Source: Arthrobacter sp. 18067 (GTDB lineage Bacteria > Actinomycetota > Actinomycetes > Actinomycetales > Micrococcaceae). From it: a stretch of DNA of 64,000 nt. The stretch spans positions 186,001 to 250,000 of the forward strand of contig NZ_CACSJJ010000001.1 of NCBI RefSeq assembly GCF_902706295.1, given 5' to 3'. Both the position numbers and the translations under genes were made by a program. Positions 18,899 through 27,664 of this stretch are shown in pieces; the stretch's first letter is position 1; each line of letters opens with the position of its first letter. The notes beneath the pieces were generated by a model. That model was not told where the DNA came from and made no database searches. It worked only from the letters and a program-made list of their open reading frames with translations.

Positions 18899-20008
18899 AT
18901 GCAGCTTCACCGCCACACATCCACCGCGCACAATCCCCGCGAGCGCGGCCTGGACATCGGCCGCATCTGGGATGCGCAAACACGCAACACAGCAAAGCTC
19001 TACTACGACTTCTTTGCCACGCTCGGCGTCGCCCCCCAGAAAGTGCGCGCCATCGCGGAGCAGAGCCACGAAGCCCTCCGTTCCTGGTGCCCGGCGCTGG
19101 CCGAGGAAGCCGAAGGCTGGGCCGACGGCGCCGGACTCGAAACCTGGCAATTCGGTGTGGTCAACGCGCGCACCGAGATTTTGGCCGCCGCGCCAAAGAA
19201 GCCCAGCTCCCATGAGTGCTCGACGGCGGTTTACGCACCTGCCGCTCACGGCTTACCGCAGACCCTGCAGACCTGGGACTGGCACGACGACCTCGCGCCG
19301 GAAGGTTTGCTGCTTGAGCTCGCTCCTGCCCCCGGCCGGACGACCAAGACGTTTACGGAGTTCGGGACGCTGGGCAAGATCGGCGTGAACAGCGAGGGCC
19401 TTGGCTTGCACTTCAATATCCTTGCCCACGCCAGCGACGACGATTCCGCGGGCGTGCCGGTCCACGCGATAGCCCGCCGCATCCTCGATGAGGCCTCCAG
19501 CATCGACGAGGCGATCGCGATCGCCTCGTCAGCGAGGGTGAGTGCCTCAACCGTGTACACGGTGTTCACGGCGGCGAGCGCGGGCACCCAGGCCGCCGCC
19601 GGCAGCAGCACCCCACGCCGGGCTGCCAGCATCGAGGTCTCCCCCGCGGGCACCGCCGTCGTGGATGCCGGCAGCGACGGTTGGCTGCTCCACACGAACC
19701 ACTTCCTCGATCCGCATCTGGCACTGGAGGATGCAATCGACGACGGCGCGTTGTCCCCTCAGCGGCTGGCCCACCTCGGGCAGGTGCGGACTGAGCTGGC
19801 TGGGCTGGGTGTGGTGGACCGGGCCCTGCAGTTCTGCTCGTCCAAGGGAGCATCGTCGGTGGTTTGTTTCCACCCGGATGCGTCCGCGCCACGGCACGAA
19901 CAATGGCAGACGCTGCTGACCATCAGCGTCAATGCCGGCGATTGCTCCCTGGACTATGCGGCCGCCAACCCTGCAGACGCCGCACGCGATGGCTTCCAAA
20001 CTTTCTGA
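18899..20008 (+). CDS. Peptidase C45 / acyl-CoA:6-APA acyltransferase-like hydrolase
   Basis: Ntn-type protein of 369 residues. HECSTAVY places Cys107 after a short propeptide-like region, as in C45 enzymes that cut themselves before Cys and use it as the nucleophile; GKIGVNSEGLGLHFN and HTNHFLDP are further family segments. Fungal relatives exchange penicillin side chains; bacterial ones hydrolyse N-acyl or peptide amides. AAGGAG (18889-18894) precedes the ATG by 4 nt. It is the first gene after the LacI operator and is followed by an MHS-family transporter, suggesting uptake and deacylation of an amide substrate. No signal peptide is present, so the enzyme is cytoplasmic. Confidence 0.85.
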   Translation: MQLHRHTSTAHNPRERGLDIGRIWDAQTRNTAKLYYDFFATLGVAPQKVRAIAEQSHEALRSWCPALAEEAEGWADGAGLETWQFGVVNARTEILAAAPKKPSSHECSTAVYAPAAHGLPQTLQTWDWHDDLAPEGLLLELAPAPGRTTKTFTEFGTLGKIGVNSEGLGLHFNILAHASDDDSAGVPVHAIARRILDEASSIDEAIAIASSARVSASTVYTVFTAASAGTQAAAGSSTPRRAASIEVSPAGTAVVDAGSDGWLLHTNHFLDPHLALEDAIDDGALSPQRLAHLGQVRTELAGLGVVDRALQFCSSKGASSVVCFHPDASAPRHEQWQTLLTISVNAGDCSLDYAAANPADAARDGFQTF

Positions 20009-20050
20009 CCTCATCACTCCCAACAAAACACCCCAATGAAAGGCACTTCC

Positions 20051-21376
20051 ATGCCACAATCCCTGCAGCCCGACGTCGCGCTGGAGCCGCAGAAGCCTCC
20101 GACCGAGGGCTCCGCGTCCGCCCTGCGCACTTTCTTCGTGTCCTGCTTCGGAACCGCCCTGGAGTTCTACGACTTCACCATCTACGGTTTGGCCGCAGCG
20201 CTGGTGTTCCCTCAAGTCTTCTTTCCCGATCTGGACCCGCTGACCGGGACATTGGTGGCGTTCGCTTCCTTCGGTGCGGGATTCCTGGCCCGTCCGTTGG
20301 GCGGAATCGTGCTGGGCCACTTCGGTGACCGCCTCGGCCGGCGCAGAATCCTGATCCTGACACTCCTGCTGATGGGCAGCAGCACCTTCCTGATCGGCTG
20401 CCTCCCCAGCGCCGGCTCCATCGGCGCAGCAGCTCCCCTGCTGCTCATTGTCCTTCGCCTGGTTCAGGGGTTCTCGGCCGGCGGTGAATGGGGCGGCGCT
20501 GCCCTGGTGGGTATCGAAGCGGCACCGGCAGGCCGACGCGGTTTCTGGGGCAGCTTCACCAGCATGGGCATCGGGCTGGGCGTGCTGTTGGGATCCGGCG
20601 TGTTCTCACTGACGGACGCAGTTGCCGGTGGCGACGTGGCCGGTTTCGCCTGGCGTGTCCCGTTCTGGATCGGCGGCTTGTTGGTCGTAGCCGGCCTGGT
20701 GGCACGTTTGACGCTCCCGCAGGACGAGCGGCCCACTACGGCCGAGACACCGCGCATTCCGTTGCTCGCGGTCATGAAGTCGCACCCCCGCCGGATCCTT
20801 CTCTCTATCGGCGTGAGCTATGGCTACAACACCTTCACCTACATCGCCACCGTGTTCCTCATGTCCTATGTACTCCAGCATGGATACTCCGGCAGCGAAT
20901 CGCTGCAGTTCCAGTTGTGGGGTGCGGTGGCCAGCGTCGTCTCCGCTCCCCTCGCAGCGATCCTTTCCGACAAAATCGGCCGCAAACCGGTGATGGTGGG
21001 TGGCGCGGTGATGCTCATCATCTACTTCGTGGCGTTCTTCCCGGCTATCGAGACGCACACCGGGTGGCTGGCCCTGCTGATGTTCACCCTGGGCGGCGCG
21101 CTGAACACGGTGCCGCAGGGGCCCCTGCCCGCCTTCCTGGGCGAGCAGTTCCCGGCGGCATCCCGCTACTCCGCCATCTCTGCCAGTTACCAGATCGGCT
21201 CTGCCCTGGGTGGCGGTACGGCAGCCACCGTGGCCACGGCGTTGCTGATCGCCACCCACGGTGACCCGATCGGCGTCGTGATTTACACGGTTTCCGCGCT
21301 GGCAGTGATGGGACTCTGCTCCTGGGGCCTGCGTGACAACGCCAAGCTGACCATGGCCGAGATCGAGACGGCCTAG
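20051..21376 (+). CDS. MFS transporter, metabolite:H+ symporter (MHS) type
   Basis: Twelve-helix transporter of 441 residues. The MHS pattern is clear: SCFGTALEFYDFTIYG at helix 1, the loop motif GHFGDRLGRRRIL, and RLVQGFSAGGEWGGAAL. Known relatives carry shikimate, citrate, proline/betaine or alpha-ketoglutarate with protons. ATG at 20051 has AAAGG 7 nt upstream; the ATG at 20036 has none. It follows the C45 hydrolase by 42 nt and is likely under the same LacI operator, so it probably imports that enzyme's substrate. Confidence 0.9.
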   Translation: MPQSLQPDVALEPQKPPTEGSASALRTFFVSCFGTALEFYDFTIYGLAAALVFPQVFFPDLDPLTGTLVAFASFGAGFLARPLGGIVLGHFGDRLGRRRILILTLLLMGSSTFLIGCLPSAGSIGAAAPLLLIVLRLVQGFSAGGEWGGAALVGIEAAPAGRRGFWGSFTSMGIGLGVLLGSGVFSLTDAVAGGDVAGFAWRVPFWIGGLLVVAGLVARLTLPQDERPTTAETPRIPLLAVMKSHPRRILLSIGVSYGYNTFTYIATVFLMSYVLQHGYSGSESLQFQLWGAVASVVSAPLAAILSDKIGRKPVMVGGAVMLIIYFVAFFPAIETHTGWLALLMFTLGGALNTVPQGPLPAFLGEQFPAASRYSAISASYQIGSALGGGTAATVATALLIATHGDPIGVVIYTVSALAVMGLCSWGLRDNAKLTMAEIETA

Positions 21377-21403
21377 AACCGGTACGGGCTGCGCCGGCCG
21401 TTC

Positions 21404-22237
21404 CTACTTGAGGAACAGCTGGCGCAGCCTTCCGGTAGTCAGCATGATGCCGAGCGCAATCATCACCACGTAGTAGCCCACGTGGATGGCGGTAGCCGGA
21501 CTGAACGAGCCCACGCTGATCTGCCGCAGCAGCTCCACGCCGTGCCACAGGGGCATGGCCTGGATGAACCACTGGATCACCTGCGGGTAGACGCTGAGCG
21601 GGTAGAACGTGGCACTGAAAAGGAACATGGGCAGCAGGAAGAAGTTGATCCAATCCATCTGCTGGAAGGTCTTCATGAAGCTGGTGATGCCCATCCCGAA
21701 GCTCGCGAACCCGAAGGCGATCAGCACCGAGGCGGGAATGACCAGGATGGCCCACCAACTGGTGAGCAACCCCATCACCCCCATGACGGCCGTGAATCCT
21801 GTGGCATAAAGCAGCCCGCGCAGGAGGGCCAGGAAGATCTCGCCGATGGCAACGTCCAGCGGCCCAAGGGAGGTGTAAAGCATGCCCTGGTAGAGCTTGG
21901 CGAAGTTCATCTTGAAGAAGACGTTCCACGTGGAGTCGTAAATGGCTCCGTTCATGGCCGAGACCGCCAAAAGCGCGGGAGCAATGTAGGCCGCATAGCT
22001 GATTTCCCCGCCGCCCGGACCTTGGACCGTGCCGACGATCGAGCCCATGCCCACGCCCATGGCCAAAAGGAACAGCACGGGCTCAAAGAATCCGGACACC
22101 ATGACCAGCCAGGTGCTGCTCTTGGCCGCCATCAAACCGCGGCCCACCACGGCCTTGGCGTTGCGAGAGTACAGGGAACCGAACTTCCGCTCACGGGCAA
22201 GATCCGTGGCGCTGTGGCCACCCGTCAAGACACTCAT
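21404..22237 (-). CDS. ABC-2 type transporter permease (second)
   Basis: Membrane protein of 277 residues with about six helices and the NodJ-like pattern FLLPMFLFSATFYPLSVYP before the C-terminal helices. ATG at 22237 overlaps the stop of the first permease (ATGA). With that protein and the ATPase it forms an exporter of the drug, lipid or polysaccharide class. The two permeases are related to one another, as in NodIJ or DrrAB-like systems with duplicated B subunits. Confidence 0.88.
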   Translation of the reverse strand: MSVLTGGHSATDLARERKFGSLYSRNAKAVVGRGLMAAKSSTWLVMVSGFFEPVLFLLAMGVGMGSIVGTVQGPGGGEISYAAYIAPALLAVSAMNGAIYDSTWNVFFKMNFAKLYQGMLYTSLGPLDVAIGEIFLALLRGLLYATGFTAVMGVMGLLTSWWAILVIPASVLIAFGFASFGMGITSFMKTFQQMDWINFFLLPMFLFSATFYPLSVYPQVIQWFIQAMPLWHGVELLRQISVGSFSPATAIHVGYYVVMIALGIMLTTGRLRQLFLK

Positions 22238-23121
22238 GAGCCCATCCTTTTCACGAACTGGCGCCGGACAAGCAGCCACCCTACGGTGGCGGTCACCACC
22301 AGGAACACCACGTGGATGATGGTCAGCACAGGGTTTTGGTCCATTCCATAAGTGAAGACCCGCCCCAATTCGGTTCCGTGCCACACTGGCGAAATCCAGC
22401 CGATCCAGCGGACCGCGATGGGCAACGAGTCGAGGGGGAAGAACGTCCCCGAGAACAGGAACAGTGGCATGACAATGAATCGCTGCACCAACGCGAACTG
22501 TCCCTTGTCCTGTTTGATGCTGGCGGCATAGGCCATGAGCGGCAGCCCGAAGGACAGTGCCGCCACCGTCGCCACAATGGCCGATACCCAGCCCCAAGGG
22601 CTTGGGGAAGCACCGAAAAGTGCCACCACCACGAAGTACACCACCGATTGCAGGAGGAACCTGAGGGTGCTGGCCATGATGTGGCCACTGGCAATTTGCT
22701 CGGGAATCAGCGGCGAGGCATGCGGACCATAGAACACCCGTCGCCATTTGAAGCCGTCCATGATGGGGTAGGAAAACTCCCCCGACGCCGTCATCACGGC
22801 TGCGGAGACCAGCAAGGCCGGCGCCACGAACTCCAGGTAGCTGACACCGCCAAATGTGGCTTCGCTGTTGGCATCCACCAGGCTGGCGAGCCCAACTCCC
22901 ATGGCGAACAGGTATGCCACCGGCTGACCCACGCTGTACAGCACTACGGACCAGCCGTAGTTCCGCATGACGCGGAGGACCTGCTCCGCATAAAAGAAGG
23001 CACCCCAACGGCGCGCCCTGGCAGCCGAAACCTCAGGTGAGTGTGCCCGCAACGGGTGCACCGCCGTCGTGAGTTCAGTTCCGCCAGTCAACGGTTCCCT
23101 GGTCAACCGATCCCTAGTCAA
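22234..23121 (-). CDS. ABC-2 type transporter permease (first)
   Basis: Membrane protein of 295 residues with about six helices; RFIVMPLFLFSGTFFPLDSLP is the ABC-2 signature region, closely paralleling the second permease. TTG at 23121 is accepted as the start because AGGAG lies 5 nt upstream; it overlaps the ATPase gene by 8 nt. All three genes overlap and are one operon. Confidence 0.87.
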   Translation of the reverse strand: MTRDRLTREPLTGGTELTTAVHPLRAHSPEVSAARARRWGAFFYAEQVLRVMRNYGWSVVLYSVGQPVAYLFAMGVGLASLVDANSEATFGGVSYLEFVAPALLVSAAVMTASGEFSYPIMDGFKWRRVFYGPHASPLIPEQIASGHIMASTLRFLLQSVVYFVVVALFGASPSPWGWVSAIVATVAALSFGLPLMAYAASIKQDKGQFALVQRFIVMPLFLFSGTFFPLDSLPIAVRWIGWISPVWHGTELGRVFTYGMDQNPVLTIIHVVFLVVTATVGWLLVRRQFVKRMGS

Positions 23122-24043
23122 CGAGGCTCCTGCCGGTCAGCCGCAGGAACACGTCCTCCAGCGATGAGCGGCGCACCAGCGACGTCACGGGACGCAGCCC
23201 GCGGGCACTGACCTGCTCCAGCGCGGCCTCGCCGTCGTGCGCGTAGATCAGCACTCGGTCAGGCAGCGTCTCCAACCTCTCGCCAATGCCTTGAAGTTCG
23301 ACGCCGATGGTCGCGTTCCGCTCGGACCCGAACCTGAGCTCGAGTACTTCGCGCGAGGAGTGCTCGCGGATGAGGTTGGCCGGAGATCCCTCTGCCATGA
23401 TGCGGCCCTTGTCCACCACGATCAGGCGGTCGCAGAGTTGCTCGGCCTCGTCCATGTAGTGCGTGGTGAGGATGAGCGTGACACCGCTTTCCTTGAGCCG
23501 GAACAGCCGGTCCCAGAGGATGTGGCGGGCCTGCGGATCAAGGCCCGTGGTGGGCTCGTCCAGGAGCAGGATGCGGGGCTCGTTGATGAGCGACCGGGCG
23601 ATGGTGAGCCGCCGCTTCATGCCGCCGGAGAGCGCGTCCACCTTGGAGTTGGCTTTGTCCGTCAGCTGCGCGAATTCCAGGAGCTCGTCCGCCTTGGGCC
23701 GCAGGTAGCTCAGCGGCAGGCCGAAGTAGCGCCCGTAGACGATCAGGTTCTCCCGGACCTTGAGCTCTTCGTCGAGGTTGTCCTGCTGCGGAACCACTCC
23801 AAGGTGTGCCCTGACCTCGGGACCATGGGATTCAGGATCCAGCCCCATGATGGTCAACGAACCGGACGTGCGCTGGGAGACGCCGCCGATCATCTTCATG
23901 GTGGTGGATTTGCCTGCGCCGTTGGGGCCCAGCAGCCCAAAGGACTCCCCCGCAGGTACGTCAAAGGAGATGTTGTCCACGGCGGTGAGCTCACCATAGG
24001 TCTTGGTGAGGTTCCGCGCGCTGATGACGGTTGGTCGGTTCAT
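23114..24043 (-). CDS. ABC transporter ATP-binding protein (DrrA/NodI type)
   Basis: ATPase of about 309 residues. Walker A GPNGAGKSTTMK, signature LSGGMKRRL, Walker B ILLLDEPTTGLDPQAR and the switch His in TTHYMDEA are intact; a C-terminal extension (SSREVLELRF to the end) is as in DrrA-type exporters. The frame is open to 24163, but the hairpin at 24139-24170 would then overlap the start, so ATG at 24043 (MNRPTVISARNLTK) or GTG at 24103 is preferred. It energises the two permeases encoded next. Confidence 0.88.
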   Translation of the reverse strand: MNRPTVISARNLTKTYGELTAVDNISFDVPAGESFGLLGPNGAGKSTTMKMIGGVSQRTSGSLTIMGLDPESHGPEVRAHLGVVPQQDNLDEELKVRENLIVYGRYFGLPLSYLRPKADELLEFAQLTDKANSKVDALSGGMKRRLTIARSLINEPRILLLDEPTTGLDPQARHILWDRLFRLKESGVTLILTTHYMDEAEQLCDRLIVVDKGRIMAEGSPANLIREHSSREVLELRFGSERNATIGVELQGIGERLETLPDRVLIYAHDGEAALEQVSARGLRPVTSLVRRSSLEDVFLRLTGRSLVD

Positions 24044-24138
24044 GTCGACGCTGGTTTTCGACGATTCGGCTTGTGTTTCAGAGCGGGTTGCTTCATTGTG
24101 CACCCTCAGCAGACTAGTAGCGCCCACCGACATGTGAA

Positions 24139-24170
24139 AGGGCTCTTGCACATATTGTTGCAAGAGCCCT
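24139..24170 (-). terminator. Hairpin between SHOCT gene and ABC operon
   Basis: AGGGCTCTTGCA (24139-24150) pairs perfectly over 12 bp with 24159-24170 around an 8-nt loop. On the minus strand it is downstream of the SHOCT gene stop (24194) and is followed by TTTCAC. Confidence 0.75.
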
Positions 24171-24193
24171 CTCGTTTCAGGCTTGGGATTAGC

Positions 24194-24514
24194 TCAGCTG
24201 CTGGGCTGCGAGCGCAATACCTCCAGCCGCTGCCGGAACTCGGTTTCGTCAATCTCCCCGCGGGCATAGCGCTCACGGAGTACGCCCTCCGCGCCCTGAG
24301 TCGCGGCCCAGTGGTGGTTGCGGCGCCACGTCCGCCGCCCGAGGAAAATGAACAGGCCGATCACGAGGATCCAGAACAGCGGGAACAACAGGAAGAAGGG
24401 CCAGGCGGCACCGTCTCCCCACGGACCATGCGCGGCGACGGTTGCCGGCACCTGTGCCAGCGCTCCCCCGAGCGTCGTGGTCTCCCCAACGATTGAAGTG
24501 ATTGCTGTGAACAT
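24194..24514 (-). CDS. SHOCT-domain single-pass membrane protein
   Basis: Protein of 106 residues: a hydrophobic N-terminus, a strong membrane helix (PFFLLFPLFWILVIGLFIFL), a basic stop-transfer RRTWRRNHH, then the SHOCT segment VLRERYARGEIDETEFRQRL. Such proteins often accompany two-component systems and exporters, but the function is unknown. It lies downstream of the NarL-type pair, separated by 150 nt holding an imperfect GC-rich hairpin near 24604-24650. Confidence 0.82.
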   Translation of the reverse strand: MFTAITSIVGETTTLGGALAQVPATVAAHGPWGDGAAWPFFLLFPLFWILVIGLFIFLGRRTWRRNHHWAATQGAEGVLRERYARGEIDETEFRQRLEVLRSQPSS

Positions 24515-24664
24515 GTCGGTGATCCAAACTCTCTCCGCCGGTGTACGGCGTGAACCGTCTTTCGGCTCTGGTTCGAGTCTGGCTCTGGGCGGCCGGCGAG
24601 GCGTCCGCCGTCGGGAGTCACCTTGGGGTGGCCTGCTACTCCCGGCGGAGTCGCGTTCGCCGGG

Positions 24665-25330
24665 TCAGCTGCTCCAGCCCGGCTTCACCAAACCAGACTC
24701 GTACGCGAGGACCACCAGCTGGGACCGGTCGCGGACCATCAGCTTGGTCATGATCCGTGAGACGTGGGTCTTGGCCGTGAGCGGTGTGATGAACAGCCGT
24801 TCCGCGATCTCGGCGTTGTTCAGGCCCTCACCCACCAGCGCCAGCACTTCGCGTTCGCGCTCGGTTACTTGCCCCAGCGGGACCACTTTTGCCGCTGCCC
24901 TGCTCTGGGACGCCAACTGGGCCATGATCCGCCGTGTCACTGAAGGTGACAGCAGCGCATCACCGTCGTGAACCACGCGGACAGCCCGGATGAGCTCAGC
25001 GGGCTCGGTGTCCTTGACCAGGAATCCCGCCGCACCGGCCCTGACGGCTTCGGCAATGTACTCATCGAGCTCAAAGGTGGTGAGGATGATGATCCTTGTT
25101 CCGGCGAGGTTGGGGTCGGCCAGGATGTTTCGACTGGCGGTGAGGCCGTCGTCGTCCGGCATGCGGATGTCCATGAGGATGACGTCCGGCCTATCCCGCG
25201 CGGCCAGCCGGACGGCATCCCTGCCAGTGCCGGCCTCTGCCACCACTTCCATGTCTGGTTCCGCGTCCAGGAGGGCGCGGAAGCCTGCCCTGATGAGGGT
25301 TTGGTCGTCGGCGAGGAGGATGCGGATCAC
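24665..25330 (-). CDS. NarL/LuxR-type response regulator
   Basis: Regulator of 221 residues. The receiver domain has the acidic pair in LLADDQ and the phosphorylation site Asp54 in ILMDIRMP; the C-terminal HTH is REREVLALVGEGLNNAEIAE with recognition helix TAKTHVSRIM. GTG at 25330 overlaps the kinase stop (GTGA), giving translational coupling. The probable targets are the adjacent SHOCT gene or ABC exporter, an inference from position only. Confidence 0.95.
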   Translation of the reverse strand: MIRILLADDQTLIRAGFRALLDAEPDMEVVAEAGTGRDAVRLAARDRPDVILMDIRMPDDDGLTASRNILADPNLAGTRIIILTTFELDEYIAEAVRAGAAGFLVKDTEPAELIRAVRVVHDGDALLSPSVTRRIMAQLASQSRAAAKVVPLGQVTEREREVLALVGEGLNNAEIAERLFITPLTAKTHVSRIMTKLMVRDRSQLVVLAYESGLVKPGWSS

Positions 25331-26523
25331 GGGAGGGTTCCTTCTTGATGTGTGGGCACGGTTGCTTCGACGCGGAGGCCCGGTTCCAGTTCCTGCAGCG
25401 TGAGCGTGCCGCCCAACGCGACCGCCCTCTCCCGCATCCCCGTGAGCCCGTTGCCGGGCAGCGCGCTCCGCATGCCGCCGCCGTCGTCGTCTATTGTCAC
25501 CGTCAGCGCCCCGGCGGCTTGGACAAGACGCACGACGGCGGTCTGGGCGCCTGAGTGCCTCCCAACGTTTGTCAGCGCTTCCTGGACGATCCTGTAAGCG
25601 GCTTCCTGTTGAGCCGGGCCGATGAGCTGGTGGTTTGAATCGTCCTGAAGGCGCACGTGCAGGCCGCCGAGTTCGGCATTCCTCACCAACTCGGGGACTC
25701 TGGCCAGGCTGGGCCGGGCTGCCGGAGCCAGTGGGACGTCCTCCCGCAGCACGCCGAGGAGCTGGCGGACCTCGGTGAGTGACTCCTTGCTGGCAGCTTT
25801 GATGGCTTCCAGGGCGGGCCGGAGTCTCTCCGGATCATCGGCGCCGACGTGCAGGGCCACCGACGCCTGCACGTTGATCATGGACAGGGAATGAGCCACG
25901 ACGTCATGGATGTCCCTGGCCAGCGTGAGCCGGTATTCGTCGCGCTCCGCCTTCTGCGCTTCCTCGCGGCGCCGCCGGTAGTCAGCCATCCGTTCGCTCC
26001 GGCGTCGGAATCCCTGCCCGATGAGCACCAGGATCGCCGCCCAGGCCACACCCGCGGAGGCACGCACAGGCCAGTTGACGTCGCCGGCCAGTGCGGCGCC
26101 TGTGATCACGGCGGCTGCTGCAATCCCCGCCCCCGTCCACGCCTGCCAGCGAAGCCCGGCGGCTGCGGTCAAGACAATAGCCAGCGCCAGGGACAACACA
26201 ATCGGCCCCCACGCGTAGCCCAGGACGAGGTAGATTCCCGTGGCAAGGAGGGCGACAGGGAGCATCACGTGGGGCGCGCGCCTCCGGAAAGCCAAGCCTG
26301 CAGGTCCGGCCAGGAGCAGGAGGATCGCCAGCGCATCCAAGGGCCGTGGCGCATCCTGATGGCTCGCGGAGAAGAGGGTCCCGACTCCCTGGATCACGGC
26401 CACCGTGATGACGATGAAACTGGTGGGCGGACCAGCGAACCGGCGCTGACCTGGAATTCGCTCGGACCCCGGCCGCCGTCTGGACCCCGGATGCCTCTTT
26501 GACTCTGGGAAACGGGGCTGCAT
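25327..26523 (-). CDS. NarL-family sensor histidine kinase (HisKA_3)
   Basis: Kinase of 398 residues. The N-terminus is basic, followed by about five membrane helices (40-170), a short coil rich in Arg/Glu (RMADYRRRREEAQKAERDEY), the dimerisation box LARDIHDVVAHSLSM with phospho-acceptor His206, and a C-terminal ATPase domain with DDDGGG and GNGLTGMRERA. No extracellular sensing domain is evident, so it probably senses within the membrane, as in DesK- or LiaS-like kinases linked to cell-envelope stress. Confidence 0.94.
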   Translation of the reverse strand: MQPRFPESKRHPGSRRRPGSERIPGQRRFAGPPTSFIVITVAVIQGVGTLFSASHQDAPRPLDALAILLLLAGPAGLAFRRRAPHVMLPVALLATGIYLVLGYAWGPIVLSLALAIVLTAAAGLRWQAWTGAGIAAAAVITGAALAGDVNWPVRASAGVAWAAILVLIGQGFRRRSERMADYRRRREEAQKAERDEYRLTLARDIHDVVAHSLSMINVQASVALHVGADDPERLRPALEAIKAASKESLTEVRQLLGVLREDVPLAPAARPSLARVPELVRNAELGGLHVRLQDDSNHQLIGPAQQEAAYRIVQEALTNVGRHSGAQTAVVRLVQAAGALTVTIDDDGGGMRSALPGNGLTGMRERAVALGGTLTLQELEPGLRVEATVPTHQEGTLP

Positions 26524-26571
26524 ACACAGAGCCTAGCTTCGGTGGTCGCGCGGCGTCGTCCGTTTAACGGA

Positions 26572-26607
26572 GCAGGGCGCCTACTCCCCGAGGAGTAGGC
26601 GCCCTGC
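26572..26607. terminator. 16-bp hairpin after folD
   Basis: GCAGGGCGCCTACTCC (26572-26587) pairs perfectly with 26592-26607 around a 4-nt CCGA loop and is followed by TTTT on the plus strand. It lies 13 nt beyond the folD stop (minus strand), serving as its terminator. Confidence 0.8.
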
Positions 26608-26619
26608 TTTTGGTAACTA

Positions 26620-27513
26620 CTAGGCGATGCCCGCCTGGCGCTCTGCGCTCTCCACGACATTCGCGAGCAGCATGGCACGGGTCATCGGACCCACGCCGCC
26701 CGGGTTCGGGGACAGCCAAGCGGCGACGTCGGCAGCGGCCGGGTCCACATCTCCGGTGACAACAGCTTTGCCGTTGCCGTCGTCCACCCGGCTGACACCG
26801 ACGTCGAGCACGATTGCACCCGGCTTGAGGTCTTCAGCCTTGATCATGTGCGGCACGCCAGCGGCGGCAATCACGACGTCGGCCTGCCTGAGTTCGGCGG
26901 GCAGGTCCACCGTTCCCGTGTGCGCGAGGATGACCGTTGCGTTGACTTCCTTGCGGGTCAGCAGGAGGCCAATGGGGCGGCCGATGGTCACGCCGCGGCC
27001 AACCACCAGGACACGCTTGCCTTTGAGTTCAATGTTGTGGCGACGCAGCAACTCCACACAACCCTTGGGCGTGCAGGGCAGCGGGGACTTCATTGCGCCG
27101 TTCACGTTGGCCACCAGGCGGCCAAGGTTCATGGGGTGCAGGCCATCGGCGTCCTTGTCAGGGTCCATGGCTTCCAGGATGACGTCCTGGTCGATGTGCT
27201 TGGGCAGCGGAAGCTGGACGATGTAGCCCGTGCATTCCGGATTGTCGTTGAGCTCGCGGACAACCGTCAGGAGGTCCTCCTGGCTGATGTCCTCAGGGAG
27301 GTCGCGACGGATGGACTGGATGCCAACCTCGGCGCAGTCCTTGTGCTTGCCGCCGACGTACCAAGTGCTGCCGGGGTCCGAGCCCACCAGGATGGTGCCC
27401 AGGCCGGGGACGATTCCCTTGGCGGCGAGGACGGAAACGCGAGTGGTCAGTTCTGCCTTGATGGCTGCGGCGGTGGCCTTGCCGTCAAGGATCTGTGCGG
27501 TGGACTGTGTCAT
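26620..27513 (-). CDS. folD: Methylenetetrahydrofolate dehydrogenase / cyclohydrolase
   Basis: Bifunctional enzyme of 297 residues that interconverts 5,10-methylene-, 5,10-methenyl- and 10-formyl-THF with NADP. Seen motifs: [14 protein letters not shown] with the catalytic Tyr-x3-Lys, [21 protein letters not shown], and the nucleotide loop [11 protein letters not shown]. The C-terminal [17 protein letters not shown] is also typical. It lies downstream of glyA on the same strand, but a hairpin stands between them. Confidence 0.96.
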   Translation of the reverse strand: MTQSTAQILDGKATAAAIKAELTTRVSVLAAKGIVPGLGTILVGSDPGSTWYVGGKHKDCAEVGIQSIRRDLPEDISQEDLLTVVRELNDNPECTGYIVQLPLPKHIDQDVILEAMDPDKDADGLHPMNLGRLVANVNGAMKSPLPCTPKGCVELLRRHNIELKGKRVLVVGRGVTIGRPIGLLLTRKEVNATVILAHTGTVDLPAELRQADVVIAAAGVPHMIKAEDLKPGAIVLDVGVSRVDDGNGKAVVTGDVDPAAADVAAWLSPNPGGVGPMTRAMLLANVVESAERQAGIA

Positions 27514-27572
27514 TCCATCTGCTCTTTCTGGTGGGTGACCTATTTTCGAAAGCCTTTGAGCAGGCTCATGCC

Positions 27573-27612
27573 AACGGGATCCGCCGCCGTAGGTGTGGCG
27601 GCGGATCCCGTT
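27573..27612 (-). terminator. 16-bp hairpin between glyA and folD
   Basis: AACGGGATCCGCCGCC (27573-27588) pairs perfectly with 27597-27612 around an 8-nt loop. It lies 52 nt after the glyA stop and 60 nt before folD, so it ends or attenuates the glyA transcript; there is no long U-tract. Confidence 0.7.
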
Positions 27613-27664
27613 AGCTCCGGTTCAGTGCCCGGGTGATGCGTTGCTTAGCCGCGGAAACGCGGAT

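Noticed and set aside
18731..18995. N-terminal extension of the LacI regulator
   Set aside because: Would cover the operator palindrome and the C45 gene's ribosome site; Cys/Arg-rich sequence unlike LacI proteins.
24515..24664. Possible small RNA between the response regulator and SHOCT gene
   Set aside because: Only an imperfect GC hairpin (about 24604-24650) is seen; no promoter boxes could be supported.
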